64,000 nucleotides of DNA from Trachythela sp. YZ-2020 (GCA_016169945.1 JADLSH010000395.1:4926001-4990000); one strand, 5' to 3'. Shown: positions 25,801-33,510, counted from the first letter of the stretch. Translations and numbers: made by a program. The notes: generated by a model from the letters alone, not told the origin.

Positions 25801-28624
25801 TTGGAATTCATCTTCATTAGCTTAAATTTGCCCAATGGAAATGGTGGAATTTGCCACCAATGTGAAGGAAGCCTTTTGCGGAAGCCAAAGAATCACCAGT
25901 TGTGACGTAACTTGCACAAGTCGAATAGTCATGTAAATTTGTATCACAATTGATAATAGGGTTGTTATCGTCCAATCATGTAGAAGGTGTTTGTAGATGG
26001 AATACTCGAACGAAAATTTATATACATTTTTTAGACCTAGCCAGGAGCAGCTGCGAAAAATGCAACTTAGGCCCTCTGGCAGGAATTGAACCTGCGGCCC
26101 TGCGATTCCGGTGCAACGCTCTAACCAATTGAGGTACAGAGTCCAGTTGCTGAGCATTAATGATCTTGATTCTTGGCTTTAGTTTATATTTTAAAGTAGG
26201 AATAATTTCAACATGTGAAATACTTGATCTTCATCTTTTTATTACTAAATAATGTTAATGAGATGTTGTATTTATAATTGTCTGGGATAGCTATGTTCCG
26301 TTAGCCTCTGTTAATTCTCTTACCAAAGAAGAGTTCTTAAACTATTTTGTGGGAAAATGCAGTTGAAATATTTTTATAATGACGAACTAATTCCAAACTA
26401 TGTTTGTGACTGTAAGGGAGGGCAAAATTCCAAAACGGGGGGTGATATTCACAGGAAATTTGCGCCTCCCTGGGGGCAAATTAGTGGGATTACCAATTTT
26501 GACGCTGAAGAAAATTGTGATAGGCGGTTAGTGAAATTACACAATCACAAACACTGGCCTGCCCTATAGTGGATTTTATGATATGTAAATGTTCCTCCAG
26601 TAAGTGACAGTATTCCAATACTATCTATCCTCATCCCATTCTCCGTACACCCCTTCTCCGTACACCCCCTTCTCCGTACACCCCTGCTCTTTCCAGTTTA
26701 ATATCAGTATCATTTTTGAAGTTTTTCATATTTACAATAATGCATGATTTCAAAACCTAGTTTTGGAAAATTCAGAAATAATATACTTCTCATAAATATA
26801 AGATAGTCCTCAAGGTCGCAAAGTTTCAATATAGGTGAAGTATACCCATACTCTGAAAATAGATAGGTATGGAAACAATGAAACATGTCATGACATAATT
26901 TTGAGATTAACCCATTAGCTGGCAATGTGCCCAGATGTGCCCTACTTTAGTATTTTACTCTGTCTAATGCCAGACGATTTTACTCGTCAGTGGTAGGGTA
27001 CTGCCAGTTAATGGGATAATACCAGATTGTCTGATTGTGTAAATTATCTTCTTGAAGACTGAATTAATTCCAAGCTGTATAGAGGTGCAGCTATAAACCA
27101 AATGAATATTTTATGTTCCAACCAGAATTGTGTTTATTATTAGTTACCATATAATTATATATTAGTTATTTGTTAGTAGTTTGTTTGACATCAAGCTGGC
27201 AGACACTTTAAAATATATTCATAAATGAAGAACTTCCAAAAAAGAATATTTATTACACATAATTTGCATAATCAGTAAATGTCATGAGTAAGTGTTTCTG
27301 AAAACAATTTATTAATGAACATATTTTACTATGTTCTTTAATGTGATTCAAGTATTTGATCAATATTCCTCTGACACAGTAACTAAATTTGGTTTTCTAT
27401 CTTCTGACTAGGTAAGAGTTGAATTCTTATCAATTCTAGCAGGAACTAGAACAACTTTGTGAGCCATGTTCTTTACCTCCTCTCCCACCTGTGTGTAGGT
27501 TCGGAATATACAATTACTTCATGGTTTCCGTGTTTGGATGGTCTGATCCAAACACGCGGGAATGTTGGGAGAGTTAAGAAAAGCGCACGAAATCTCGAGC
27601 CGAAGGCGAGTGATTTTGCGAGCTTTTCTTAACTTCGGCTGAACAACATAAAGCAATTGTTTGAATAAGGCCAACACGATAGTCTTCCGTGTTTGGATGG
27701 CCTGATCCAAACACGGGTTTCGACCAATCAGAGCACGCGTTATATATATACATGTTATTTTATAACAGTTGTTCTAAAACTGAAAGGATTAAAATCTCAC
27801 ATTGTCACATTAGATCTTTCACTCAGAATGGTGCAATTTTCCCACAAATGCAGTTGTCCTTTAGCCGTCTCTGCACAGGCGATGGTGGAAAGGCAGAATA
27901 GCTGTCACAAAAATTGTTTCTATATCAACCATTTTTAAAAAATTATGTGCGCATGTAAGCATCTATTTCAATGGGGAGTCCACATCAAAGTGTTGTACAA
28001 CGGCCCCTGGTAAAGGTAGCCTATATTGCTCAGTTAAGCTATTATAGGAATCCACAGAAAACAATAAAAATAAAAATATTGTATAACTATTATTGTCTGT
28101 CGCATGGGGAAAATGCAATGTGTTGTTTTGTTATTTTCTCACTATTTTTCCATCATTCTCACTATATTTTGGAGGAAAATTGTAGATCTCACTGTTTTTG
28201 CTTGGGATAGGTTGGCAAGTCTGCCCTTAGTTATTAGTATTTTAAGAGGGGACTGGTCTTCACCTGGACTATGGTAATTCCATGCATGCATGATTGAAAA
28301 AAGAACAATACCTCCCACCCATGGACACACCCCTGCAAAACCCCCTTTACTTATACTTTAAAGATCTATTTTATATTATATTAAAATACACAGACACCTC
28401 TACTAGCTGTACATATGTTAATATAATCAATACAATACAGTAATACATACTAAAATGCTAGATATTAAAATTGTTGATACAAATCTTACATAAGTGACTC
28501 CTGGTTCTTGTTCTTCAAATGTTGTAGATAGAAATATCGGTGGTACAATAGCATGACATTTCCATTGATCAGGCTCGTTACCAATATGAATAACCTTCGT
28601 AGCAAAGTGAGAGAAATTGCTCAT
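4809..28624 (-). CDS. CTH: Cystathionine gamma-lyase (PLP enzyme), 13-14 exons
   Basis: Splits cystathionine into cysteine, 2-oxobutyrate and ammonia, and makes H2S; a cytosolic PLP enzyme of transsulfuration. Exons in transcript order: 28490-28624, 24756-24837, 24179-24274, 22410-22519, 9723-9806, 9400-9447, 9061-9118, 8714-8791, 8234-8386, 7479-7600, 6505-6557, 6032-6098, 4871-4946. Phases agree at all junctions and give 387 codons (human protein about 405). Visible family motifs: DYSRAGNPTRD (exon 2), ASGLAALTTL and DDVYGG (3), WIETPTNP (5), VVVDNTF (6), the PLP-lysine context SVTKYIN (7), AMGAIPGPFSCYL (9), SLGGYESL (11), MTHASVPP (12) and IRLSVGLEN (13). The start Met begins MSNFSHFATKVIHIG, the family's usual N-terminus. 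A last exon at 4809-4837 (acceptor CTTCCAG, then nine residues and a stop) is tentative. Intron 4 is 12.6 kb and full of transposons. Confidence 0.95.
6154..6270. repeat. Repeat with conserved CCGGAGTACCCGGAGAAA core
   Basis: GGAGGAAAACCGGAGTACC followed by CGGAGAAA occurs here. Closely related cores occur at about 4458-4490 and, degraded, at 41948-41990. The 6.1-kb and 41.9-kb copies also share downstream text (GAGAGAACCAAC, a CTCGACCT-GCAG block, and a tRNA D-arm-like segment AACTCAG...GCGCTAA). This points to a dispersed SINE-like or MITE family. The exact ends are not defined. Confidence 0.5.
6281..6370. repeat. 20-bp minisatellite, about 4.5 copies
   Basis: The unit is ATCTACCACCTGGGCTCCGC, four full copies plus a half copy, with one internal substitution (ATCTGCC). 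It directly abuts the CCGGAGTACC-core repeat, inside the intron between CTH exons 11 and 12. Confidence 0.9.
6882..7348. repeat. Uninterrupted copy of the 1.5-4.0 kb dispersed repeat
   Basis: It matches the two halves at 1495-1767 and 3882-4060 without the intervening 2.1 kb, including the junction text ATCTATTACTATCCACC where the other copy is split. It lies in the intron between CTH exons 10 and 11 and is not coding. Confidence 0.7.
10365..10610. mobile_element. Short inverted-repeat element with GTGCGGTT-rich interior
   Basis: The ends CAGTACTGCCTAGAAGTAAC and its exact reverse complement enclose 246 bp; the inverted repeat extends to about 24 bp. The interior is an irregular tandem array of GTGCGGTT-like octamers with GTTAGC spacers. 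No ORF is present. The superfamily is not recognised. Confidence 0.7.
10723..10835 (+). repeat. About 85-bp satellite unit, left block
   Basis: The unit runs CAATCTCGAGATAATTAAAG, then a TCACAATACTATATAG segment, then CGCAATATGGCGATCCCGAT and a TAGAGTCGTCAATTAG end. Blocks occur here, at 11338-11462 and at 16154-16385, all in the same orientation. Two younger elements interrupt the array at 10836-11337 and 11463-16153. Confidence 0.75.
10836..11337. mobile_element. Hairpin-ended element, family A copy
   Basis: It interrupts the 85-bp satellite between CACAAT and ACTATATAG. It carries three perfect short hairpins, each GTGTTTCTATA, a 4-nt loop, TATAGAAACAC, at about 10858, 10981 and 11271. 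A large internal inverted repeat (GGGAGTTTGGGAGAAC and its complement) lies between the first two. After the third it reads CGACCAATCAGCACGCG. The layout is the same as 27518-27770. No coding sequence is present. Confidence 0.65.
11463..12236 (+). repeat. 15-bp tandem array, left terminus, with 194-bp higher order
   Basis: The unit is ACATGGACTTGTAAA with point variants (ATATGG, GCATGG, CGTGG). A one-base deletion (ACATGACTTG) recurs near 11705, 11899 and 12093, spaced 194 bp, which is 13 units less one base. Variant order repeats in the same pattern. The long ORFs seen in several frames are products of this periodicity and not genes. Confidence 0.95.
12511..13399 (+). pseudogene. Cysteine-protease-like transposon protein, frameshifted
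   Basis: 12511-12759 encodes an N-terminal piece with HQGDELF, SRGKQCAFMSL and VLIQGDKMYL. Reading continues in another frame (about 12729-12875, DTGVEFLSIDNLP) and stops at a TAA where sister repeats have CAA. It resumes at 12905-13399 through an 11-residue repeat to DREIEFPYYDIHTALL and LFDSHARHSSGMP. A Gln about 14 residues before a Cys, plus a late Asp-Ser-His, resembles the Gln/Cys/Asp-x-His layout of C76-type tegument deubiquitinases and their relatives in animal transposons. It is broken by at least one frameshift and one stop and is truncated after the His motif. The protease assignment is inferred from motif layout only. Confidence 0.6.
12832..13095 (+). repeat. 33-bp in-frame minisatellite inside the protease-like gene
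   Basis: About eight copies of a 33-bp unit (AATCTACCCGTGGAGGTAGC then ACAAAATATAAAC) encode the 11-residue repeat NLPVEVAQNIN. The unit length keeps frame. A CAA to TAA change in the second copy creates a stop near 12875. Confidence 0.9.
13400..14050. other. Non-coding interior of the foldback element
   Basis: AT-rich sequence follows the truncated protease-like gene. I see no ORF with coding character and no transposase motif. A CGGTTGTGTGAAGT segment and long AT tracts are unremarkable. Confidence 0.5.
14052..14188. mobile_element. Hairpin MITE inside the foldback element
   Basis: TTATTATTAGCATGACAAAA at the left and the complement GTCATGCTAATAATAA at the right flank a GATTGGTTGAGAGG-type interior and a shorter inner palindrome (AATTGTACTGCAGTACAATT). 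About 137 bp, no ORF. Confidence 0.7.
14195..14357. mobile_element. Hairpin MITE with duplicated arm
   Basis: The left arm ATCATGCGATGTTGCTCGTA plus CAATTAGGGATTAATAG, whose AATTAGGGATTAATAGTA part is doubled, pairs with the right arm CTATTAATCCCTAATTG plus TACTCGCCATCGCATGAT. A GC-rich apex (CGCCCCGGCGGC) lies between the arms. Confidence 0.7.
14636..14834 (-). mobile_element. Truncated piggyBac-type MITE
   Basis: It aligns in reverse orientation with the complete copy at 51197-51426. The right end GTGTGTGTGGGCC followed by TTAA is intact, while the left terminus is missing beyond TTTTCAGTTTTTAAA. Confidence 0.65.
15248..15614. mobile_element. MITE with TAGCCTGCTCGCAGACG ends
   Basis: TAGCCTGCTCGCAGACGTTG at the left matches the reverse complement of the right end (CAACGTCTGCGAGCAGGCTA). 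About 367 bp, with secondary inverted blocks around CAGCAGACG and GCGAGCGCCAGA. No ORF. Confidence 0.75.
15615..15758. mobile_element. MITE with AAGGCTCTTTTCCACT ends
   Basis: AAGGCTCTTTTCCACTCATC and the right arm complement (AAGGCACTTTTCCACTCGTC) extend through CGCAAAAACCAACTC. It abuts the preceding MITE without spacer, so the two inserted at or next to one target. Confidence 0.75.
15829..16153 (-). repeat. 15-bp tandem array, right terminus (17 identical units)
   Basis: Seventeen identical TTTACAAGTCCATGT units (the complement of the left-array unit) are followed by the unique terminal segment ending TTGTAAAACATG...CATGCC in inverted form. There are no point variants here, unlike the left array. 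Confidence 0.95.
16154..16385 (+). repeat. About 85-bp satellite, right block
   Basis: Direct-orientation copies of the CTCGAGAT-ATTAAAGTCAC / GCAATATGGCGATCCCGA unit continue the array broken by the foldback element. The last copies are more diverged (CGTTACAATATGGCGATCC). Confidence 0.75.
16703..17026 (+). CDS. Possible orphan ORF, 107 residues, basic centre
   Basis: A single open frame lies inside CTH intron 4 on the opposite strand. The product is hydrophilic. Its middle (about residues 46-75) is strongly basic (NNRRYRKRVRDERARLRRL), followed by a short hydrophobic stretch (FIFVIKNYP) and an acidic, Gln-rich tail. The basic run vaguely recalls a bZIP basic region, but there is no leucine zipper. 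I recognise no family. Base use looks less AT-biased in third positions than the surroundings, which is why I list it. It could equally be a chance ORF or a transposon remnant. Confidence 0.3.
   Translation: MKVIKNELNYEIIARDFNLNDPNNSNLSSKASDITYKKDANQNPSHRMDRRSQYIVNNRRYRKRVRDERARLRRLFIFVIKNYPDIYREFMEEENNQPQEELKSDQA
17252..17406 (-). repeat. tRNA-derived repeat, copy 1
   Basis: On the minus strand 17406-17333 reads as a tRNA-like sequence. It has an A box (TAGCTCAGTTGG), a B box (GGTTCGATTCC), a nearly complete cloverleaf, a GGACTCT 5' arm and an AGGGACC 3' arm with one mismatch. Position 33 is C rather than U and the anticodon stem has a mismatch, so it is probably not a working tRNA. It is followed (minus strand) by ATAGTTGCATTTTTCGCAGC and a TAGATGG-containing tail shared with copies at 23812-23962 and 25989-26144. 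Confidence 0.75.
17479..17730. mobile_element. Long-armed hairpin MITE related to the tRNA-like repeat
   Basis: Arms of about 80 bp (CAAGATTTTGTTGGCATCTC through GTAGATGGAAAATTATTGAG, and the complement ending CAAAATCTTG) enclose the same GACCTAACCAGGAACAGC block that precedes the tRNA-like part in copy 1. It looks like an internal deletion derivative of that composite element. Single arms survive near 10205-10290 and 35570-35640. Confidence 0.7.
18350..18515. repeat. GCGCCGC/GCGCTTATT-type repeat flank
   Basis: TACCGTATTTACTCGTTTGA followed by GCGCCGCGGAGC and CAGCGCTTATTTGAGGCGC lies just left of the retrotransposon. Related GCGCTTATTCGGGG text lies to its right at 20600-20740. This suggests the retrotransposon inserted into an older GCGCTTATT-type element. 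Confidence 0.4.
18515..20518 (+). mobile_element. Non-LTR retrotransposon, Jockey/CR1 group, 5'-truncated
   Basis: 18515-18820 encodes the region upstream of RT (DIAELFNCYFSSVF, LDVNKATGADDI) in one frame. 18807-20339 continues in another frame with RT motifs [58 protein letters not shown] and the catalytic FADDVKLF. The usual C-terminal region (ERDLGVRI, YATQVWAP, RIQRRATKYIL, RSVRIWNTL) and a stop follow. One frameshift near 18820 breaks it. A short 3' UTR ends in AAGCTAATAAAATAAAAAAA near 20518. The endonuclease half is absent. The RT half is otherwise intact and looks much younger than the fragment at 2148-3705. Confidence 0.9.
20640..20735. repeat. 17-bp minisatellite GCGGCGCTTATTCGGGG
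   Basis: About five to six copies with small changes (GGGGTCGGCGCTTAATCGG). It is part of a GCGCTTATT-type repeat. Confidence 0.8.
20985..21035. repeat. ACTTCAG/ACTTCAA microsatellite
   Basis: Seven-base units ACTTCAA and ACTTCAG alternate for about 50 bp. A shorter related run lies at 20819-20845. Confidence 0.8.
21770..22012. mobile_element. MITE with TAATAATATACATGAAAA-type ends
   Basis: TTAATAATATACATGAAAA at the left and the complement TTTTTTCATGTATATTATTA at the right bound about 243 bp, with a CTGATTGGCTGAGAG interior and no ORF. Confidence 0.65.
22029..22158. mobile_element. MITE with TACATAGGTGATTAT ends
   Basis: TACATAGGTGATTATTGAAA and its complement (TTTCAAATAATCACCTATGTA, one extra base) bound 130 bp. 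Confidence 0.7.
22160..22318. mobile_element. Near-perfect palindromic MITE
   Basis: AATAGCATGATTTCTCGTGC at the left pairs with GCACTCGAAACCATGCTATT at the right. The arms continue through AAAAACATGCACTCGTGAG and a GTCCTTCGGAC apex. It abuts the preceding MITE. Confidence 0.75.
22997..23641. mobile_element. 645-bp element with about 62-bp inverted termini
   Basis: The left terminus (TGGTTAACTGTGAAATTTAG ... GGTAAAAAATGGTTA) is repeated inverted at 23580-23641 with a few indels. The two ORFs inside (22955-23173 and 23182-23436) show no known domain. Confidence 0.75.
23812..23962 (-). repeat. tRNA-derived repeat, copy 2
   Basis: The tRNA-like part is 23962-23888 on the minus strand, with the same A and B boxes. 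The B box carries a substitution (GTTCAATTCC). The GAGCAGTTGCGAAAAATGC block precedes it on the plus strand. Confidence 0.75.
25276..25766. mobile_element. MITE with GTCATCCATAATTA ends
   Basis: GGGGTCATCCATAATTATC at 25276 and the complement TTTAATTATGGATGAC ending at 25766 are the termini. Subterminal GACCCCCTCCCTCCTC resembles the C-rich tracts of the GGGACCATT Harbinger-like family. Confidence 0.6.
25989..26144 (-). repeat. tRNA-derived repeat, copy 3
   Basis: The tRNA-like part is 26144-26070 on the minus strand. The A box region carries substitutions (TACCTCAATTGG). It is preceded (plus strand) by TTTGTAGATGG and AGACCTAGCCAGGAGCAGC, as in copy 2. Confidence 0.75.
27518..27770. mobile_element. 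Hairpin-ended element, family B copy
   Basis: Two identical-stem hairpins, GTGTTTGGAT, a 6-nt loop, ATCCAAACAC, occur at about 27528 and 27691. The first is followed by GCGGGAATGTTGGGAGA, the second by GGGTTTCGACCAATCAGAGCACGCG. Block order matches 10836-11337, but the stem sequence differs by paired changes. Confidence 0.65.
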
Positions 28625-28674
28625 GATTATATACGGAACTGTGGTTAGTCTGTGCAATTCTGATGAATGAATAA

Positions 28675-29105
28675 TAGTGGTGGGCGATATATCGAAAAAA
28701 TATCGATAACTTTGATATTTGCAAGTATCGTATCGGTATCGATAAGTATTTTCAAGTATCGACAATTTCGATACTTGTCACGTGTTACGAAATTTTGAGT
28801 TTTAGTCACTGAACTCTTGCATAACCGGACTGCGATTAACAGGGGGACTCATGAGGAGCAATTGGTAGGGGGAGGGTTAATGGGGATATTATTGGTGCAT
28901 ACAAGGATAGAAGGGACACGGACACTTATGTATATACTTGAGTTGAAAAATATCATTTGAGTTGAATTTACTATATTGAAATTTCGGTATACATTCATAT
29001 ACAATTTTGAGTATCGGTATCGAATATCGTATCGAAACAGTGGTATCGAGGCAAAAGTAACCGGTATCGTATCGAAGTCAAAATTCCCAGTATCGCCCAC
29101 CACTA
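28675..29105. mobile_element. hAT-type MITE upstream of CTH, 8-bp target duplication
   Basis: The ends TAGTGGTGGGCGATA and TATCGCCCACCACTA are perfect inverted repeats. The flanks are ATGAATAA at 28667-28674 and 29106-29113. An 8-bp duplication fits hAT. The interior is packed with TATCG motifs, including two TATCGATA boxes at 28701 and 28737. It sits about 50 bp upstream of the CTH start codon. Confidence 0.9.
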
Positions 29106-29347
29106 ATGAATAAGAGAAGGACAAAATACACGAGTATTTATATATTTCTTGTGTAGAACGTGTCTTAGCAGTGATGACGTAGTCATTGTGATAGTCACAA
29201 GATAGTCACTTATTTCGAGATCAGTGAACTAGAACTTTGAGCCACAGCGTACCCAAGACTGGAGATGTTTTGGAATTGCAAAATAAGCCATCGAGAACAC
29301 AAAGAGAGACTGGGAGAGTCTTGGAGAAAATCTACTACATAGCCTGA

Positions 29348-29552
29348 CCACAGTATAGAGACGACCAGTAGGGCCACTCAGCGATGCAACATGTAGCCGG
29401 CTTTTTATGCAAAAATATGCAGTTTACTGGCCAGGAAAGTTAGTCCAGCTTGCTTATTGGCCAGAAAAAGCAATTGACTGGCTGCCAATGCGTAATGAGC
29501 GGCCACACAAAATTTCAAATGAGTGGCCCTACTGGTCGTCTCTATACTGTGG
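29348..29552. mobile_element. Palindromic MITE with CCACAGTATAGAGACGACC ends
   Basis: CCACAGTATAGAGACGACCA plus GTAGGGCCACTC pairs with the exact complement at 29521-29552. The flanks share CCTGA on both sides. The interior is enriched in CTGGCC/TGGCCA words. The ORF across it is not a gene. Confidence 0.8.
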
Positions 29553-30159
29553 CCTGACTACGAATTACAAGAGAGTGGTGGAGTGTAACTTTCCGTGTAA
29601 GAGGTGGTAGCTATTTCCATGAATGGGGAAGGGTGAATGTCCTACAAGATATAGTGTCACAAGCCAATTGAACTCTATAAAATAGAATGCACAGAATAGA
29701 TAGAATGATTGGTTGAAGCGAAACTTCTGACTGGGTGATTTTCCAGTCACCACAGTAGGTTCTCGTCTTCTTTTCGTCTAGCGATTGTAATAGATACTGC
29801 ACGAATTCGCTTGAGTGCACACGAAACAATCGTACGCCTGTTCGAGGCTGGCAACTTAAATACGATGACAATTGTCAGCCCCGAGTTCAAGCAATTGTTT
29901 CGTGCACTGTAATTTAGGAAATGTTTTATCGTTATGAATATACGGCAAAAAAACCAGACAGAGATTTAACCTGCATGCATTGGCCCAAAAATACTAAGTC
30001 GTCGCATTATCCATTGGGAGCTACTTTTGAGTTAGTTCACCGCTGGGTTTGCACATTGGGAAAATTCCTTATTCGAGCTAAAGTAAACTCGGGCATTTAT
30101 GTAGAAACCCTTTCCTGAATATTTACAGTTTATACTAGCCAAAAAAGCGATAGCTTTCG

Positions 30160-30450
30160 AGCCCTGGGGCCTTTCTTAATAACATACAAACTTACAGTAA
30201 ACTATTTTGGGCCCCCCAGTGAATGTCCCTTTTGTCTAAAATATAAGCAAAAAAAGGGAAGATGACTTGGTTCACAAGAGTGTTATTTTATTATTATAAT
30301 ATTCCCATAACATGATAACAGGATCAAGCATACGAAAGGCAGTTCGTACAACTTCAGTTACGTTCACAATCTCCTTAATTGTTAGGTCCCTTTTCCTTGT
30401 TGATGCCCCCGACTGACGAATTCTTAAAAGTCTTAAAAAGGGCCCTGTAC
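30160..30450 (+). repeat. Dispersed repeat, copy 1 of 2
   Basis: GTGAATGTCCCTTTTGTCT, AAAATATAAGCAAAAAA, a TGACTTGGTTCA block and AAAAAGGGCCCTG recur in the same order and orientation at 33180-33510. Family unknown. Confidence 0.6.
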
Positions 30451-31650
30451 TGGGGAGCTGGAGCGATACATGAATCTATAACATGAATTTATACCCGCAA
30501 TTTGCATGTGTCGAATTCATGCTCGGGAAAAGGAGTCTGGAACAAGGCCGTAAATGTTAAGTTATGTGATGCTTTTGATCATGATATCCACACATGTCAA
30601 ATTCGACGTTTGAAACCAGCGTCCAATTGCAACTTAAGGCTGCCGTTCTCCACTTCAAACGTATCATACCGAAACGTAGCGTACTTTGTTTCCTGAGCAC
30701 TCGGGTAGAACTGATAATCCAGCCTAAAGTGCGGGGCCCCTTGAAGGCGCGGGGCCCATGGCATATGCCGCTTCTGCCATTTGGTTAATCCGGCCCCGAA
30801 CGTTTCGAGGCTTATTCTATACGCGTCTTCAGAAAAAATGTGTCGACAAAGATATGCGTACCCGTAGATCGTAGATTTGCTTCAAGTCCCCCTCCTCCTA
30901 CCCCTACATTCTGCATGTCATTTGCACTATAGTGGAGGGACATAGAACTTAGAGAAAACCTGGTCACTTGGAGCAATTCGTCTATGATATGCGAAGCCGT
31001 ACATCGGACTTTAACTGAAGTCAAAGAAAGTCTAGTTTAGATGTCGTGCTTTTCAAGAGATAAAGATATAATTTTCTTTGTTTGGAATTATTATTGCTCG
31101 TTTCCTTTTGCTTTGATTCGTGGCCATCATTATCATGGTCTATAAATATATTAAATATAACTGTGAATGCGTAATTAGTGCATGTATAATTTATGCACGA
31201 ATGGTTGACTTTTGCTGGCGGAAGTATGCGGCATGGTGCGGAGTCTATCAAAAAGTCTTTCTTTACGATAGGCAATCGATTTTTTATCAGACTCCGTCTT
31301 TTCCACTTCATGGGGTTTGGTAGACTCCGTACTCCGTCTTTTCCCCCATGCCGACGTATGCAGTCTCTGAGTGCCTTCCAGTCACCTCCGCTCCGAAAAG
31401 AACTGATGCGTAATTATGCATGTATAATTTATGTAGGAATACTTGACTTAATTTAATTTTGTGGCGGAGGTATGCAGTCTCTGAGCGCCCTCTAGTTATA
31501 AATATAATTGTTTTGATCTGTGGAAACATCATGTTTAATTTACTTGATAAAGATTCTGATCCGTTAGCCCGGATCATTATCAGTGGCACCGCAAATAATA
31601 ATATTGGAACCGTACACTCAAATTTGGCCTCTGTTGCGTTCATGTTTTAT

Positions 31651-32832
31651 CTATAACTTATTAACATACTTGCTGACACCAACTTGTCTGTAAGGTCTCA
31701 ATTGTCTTGAAACATAAAGAATCAGAGTTAAAACTGGTATAACATAGATCCATGACCATGGTTGACAATGAAATATTGGCTGTAGATGTGTATCATTAAT
31801 GGGGAACTCTATAAAAAGACAAATTAGAGATTAAAATTGCGGGCAATATGATACACAATACTATTTAAATAATTAACACATTTCTCTTGAAACAGATCAA
31901 ACTTTCTTAAGAACAAGCTCGCCGTAAATTGATTATGGCGATTAGATAAATAGGTCTTAACTCAATGGTTACATTTAACGATTCCTTTCGTGTTCACTAT
32001 AAGAACAATAAAATTGCTTCGTTCTTCAGAAAAACGTCGTTCAATTGGAGGAGACCTGCGACATAACCCTCATGCATTCTACAGTATAAGCACATACATT
32101 CATGCAACTATAGTATATATATTAAGCTTTATACCTGTTTTCCGCATTAAAGACGGAGGAGCGTTGGATGACTTTGAATATACGTTTTGGATAAAATCTA
32201 TTGAAATGAATTAATGAAATAGAAAATTAACTACACACATGAAATAACACAACTTGTAACAAGCATGTAGCAGACTTGTACCAATGCTGTTCTAAACTTT
32301 GAGATTCTTATGGTTCATGACAACCATAAGTCTTTTATTTAAGTTAGTCATAGTGCAGTTACTGAATTTGAAGGCAACTATCATCAGTATATATACGGCC
32401 AAGACTGAATCTATACAGTTAATAATATATCAGCAACCCTAACTAATGGCACTGGTGCATACACTATCTTATATTTTATACAAAAACTATAGAAAACTTA
32501 CGTTTGCATACCACCCTTTGAACTTGACTTAAAAACAATGGAGTAACATCAATAGTAAATGTTAACGATGGATTCAAAGTCAGTTCTGTTGAATTTTCTT
32601 TCATTATCGCATCAATAACTTTACCTATGTTCACAGAACGTACAATTTCCGCATGCAGGTAATTTGTATGAAACGAGTCCATGTCCTCGCGCAATAATAT
32701 GTTGTCATCATTGGACACTTGACATAGAAGTACAGAGACATCCGTTACTCTGTTACCAGTGAAAGTTACAAAAACGAAAAGATAGAGCATTGATGTTGTA
32801 TGTATCCATCGCAGGAGACGATTGTGACGCAT
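31651..32832 (-). CDS. Small type I membrane protein, two exons, unrecognised
   Basis: Exon 1 is 32502-32832 and exon 2 is 31651-31808. The donor GTAAGT at 32501 and the acceptor TTTTTATAG at 31809 join in phase 1 to give 162 residues. Residues about 10-28 (TTSMLYLFVFVTFTG) look like a signal peptide. The middle has one N-glycosylation sequon (NST) and a soluble-looking region. Exon 2 encodes another sequon (NDT), a Trp-rich lead, a transmembrane helix (WIYVIPVLTLILYVS) and a short basic tail with RQLRPYRQVG. The predicted product is a single-pass surface or secretory-pathway protein. I do not recognise the family. It lies between SHOC1 and CTH, all on the same strand. Confidence 0.7.
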
Positions 32833-33179
32833 GAAATGCTAATGAAGCGCAATTAGTAATTAACGAATTGTTACGTCATAAATTGACTTGTAAAACAAAC
32901 TCGTTCCCAGAGTATTTCTTTTCGCTCGTCCTACAAAACCTATTTTCGTTCCTTATTGCTCGAGGTCTGTTATTTATAGACTGCACATATTTTCTCCTAA
33001 GATTTGTATGTAAGTTGTGATAGTAACTCTTGCCATCTAAACCATTCACACGTCGTGCTTGTTTTCATAACCTAATATAACAATCTTATTGTTATATCAT
33101 AATATTGATAATATATCCGTTTTTATGCAGTGCGTATGTGCATGTACCAGGTTTTTTTTTATACTGGAGCACCAAGGCC

Positions 33180-33510
33180 CCCCAGCCCCCCCCCCCCCCC
33201 AGTAAGCTATTTCGAGTCCCCAGTGAAGGTCCCCTTTGTCCAAAATATAAGCAAAAAAGGAAGAAATGACTTAGTTCAGAAGAGAATTGTGATATTTCCA
33301 CAACAAAACTTGCTTTTATACCAAAGCTCAGTCCGTTTAGATGGGATATATAAAAAATTGTCTCTGAAAATGCAGGAAATCAAGCCAGAGACTCAAGAAT
33401 ACGAAAATATTCTGGGGGAGGACCCCTAGATCCCCCTCAACATACCAACTTCTTGTTAAGTCTCTTTTCGTTGATGGCCACTAACGATTTCTTAAAAAAG
33501 GCCCTGCACA
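33180..33510 (+). repeat. Dispersed repeat, copy 2 of 2
   Basis: Same block order as 30160-30450, preceded by a long C tract (33188-33201). It lies just downstream of the SHOC1 3' end. Confidence 0.6.

Noticed and set aside
17333..26144. Three functional tRNA genes
   Set aside because: A mismatch in the acceptor and anticodon stems, C at position 33, and a shared non-tRNA flank in all copies point to a dispersed repeat.
29407..29610. 67-residue ORF with WP-rich sequence
   Set aside because: It lies across a palindromic MITE (29348-29552) and has no homologous motif.
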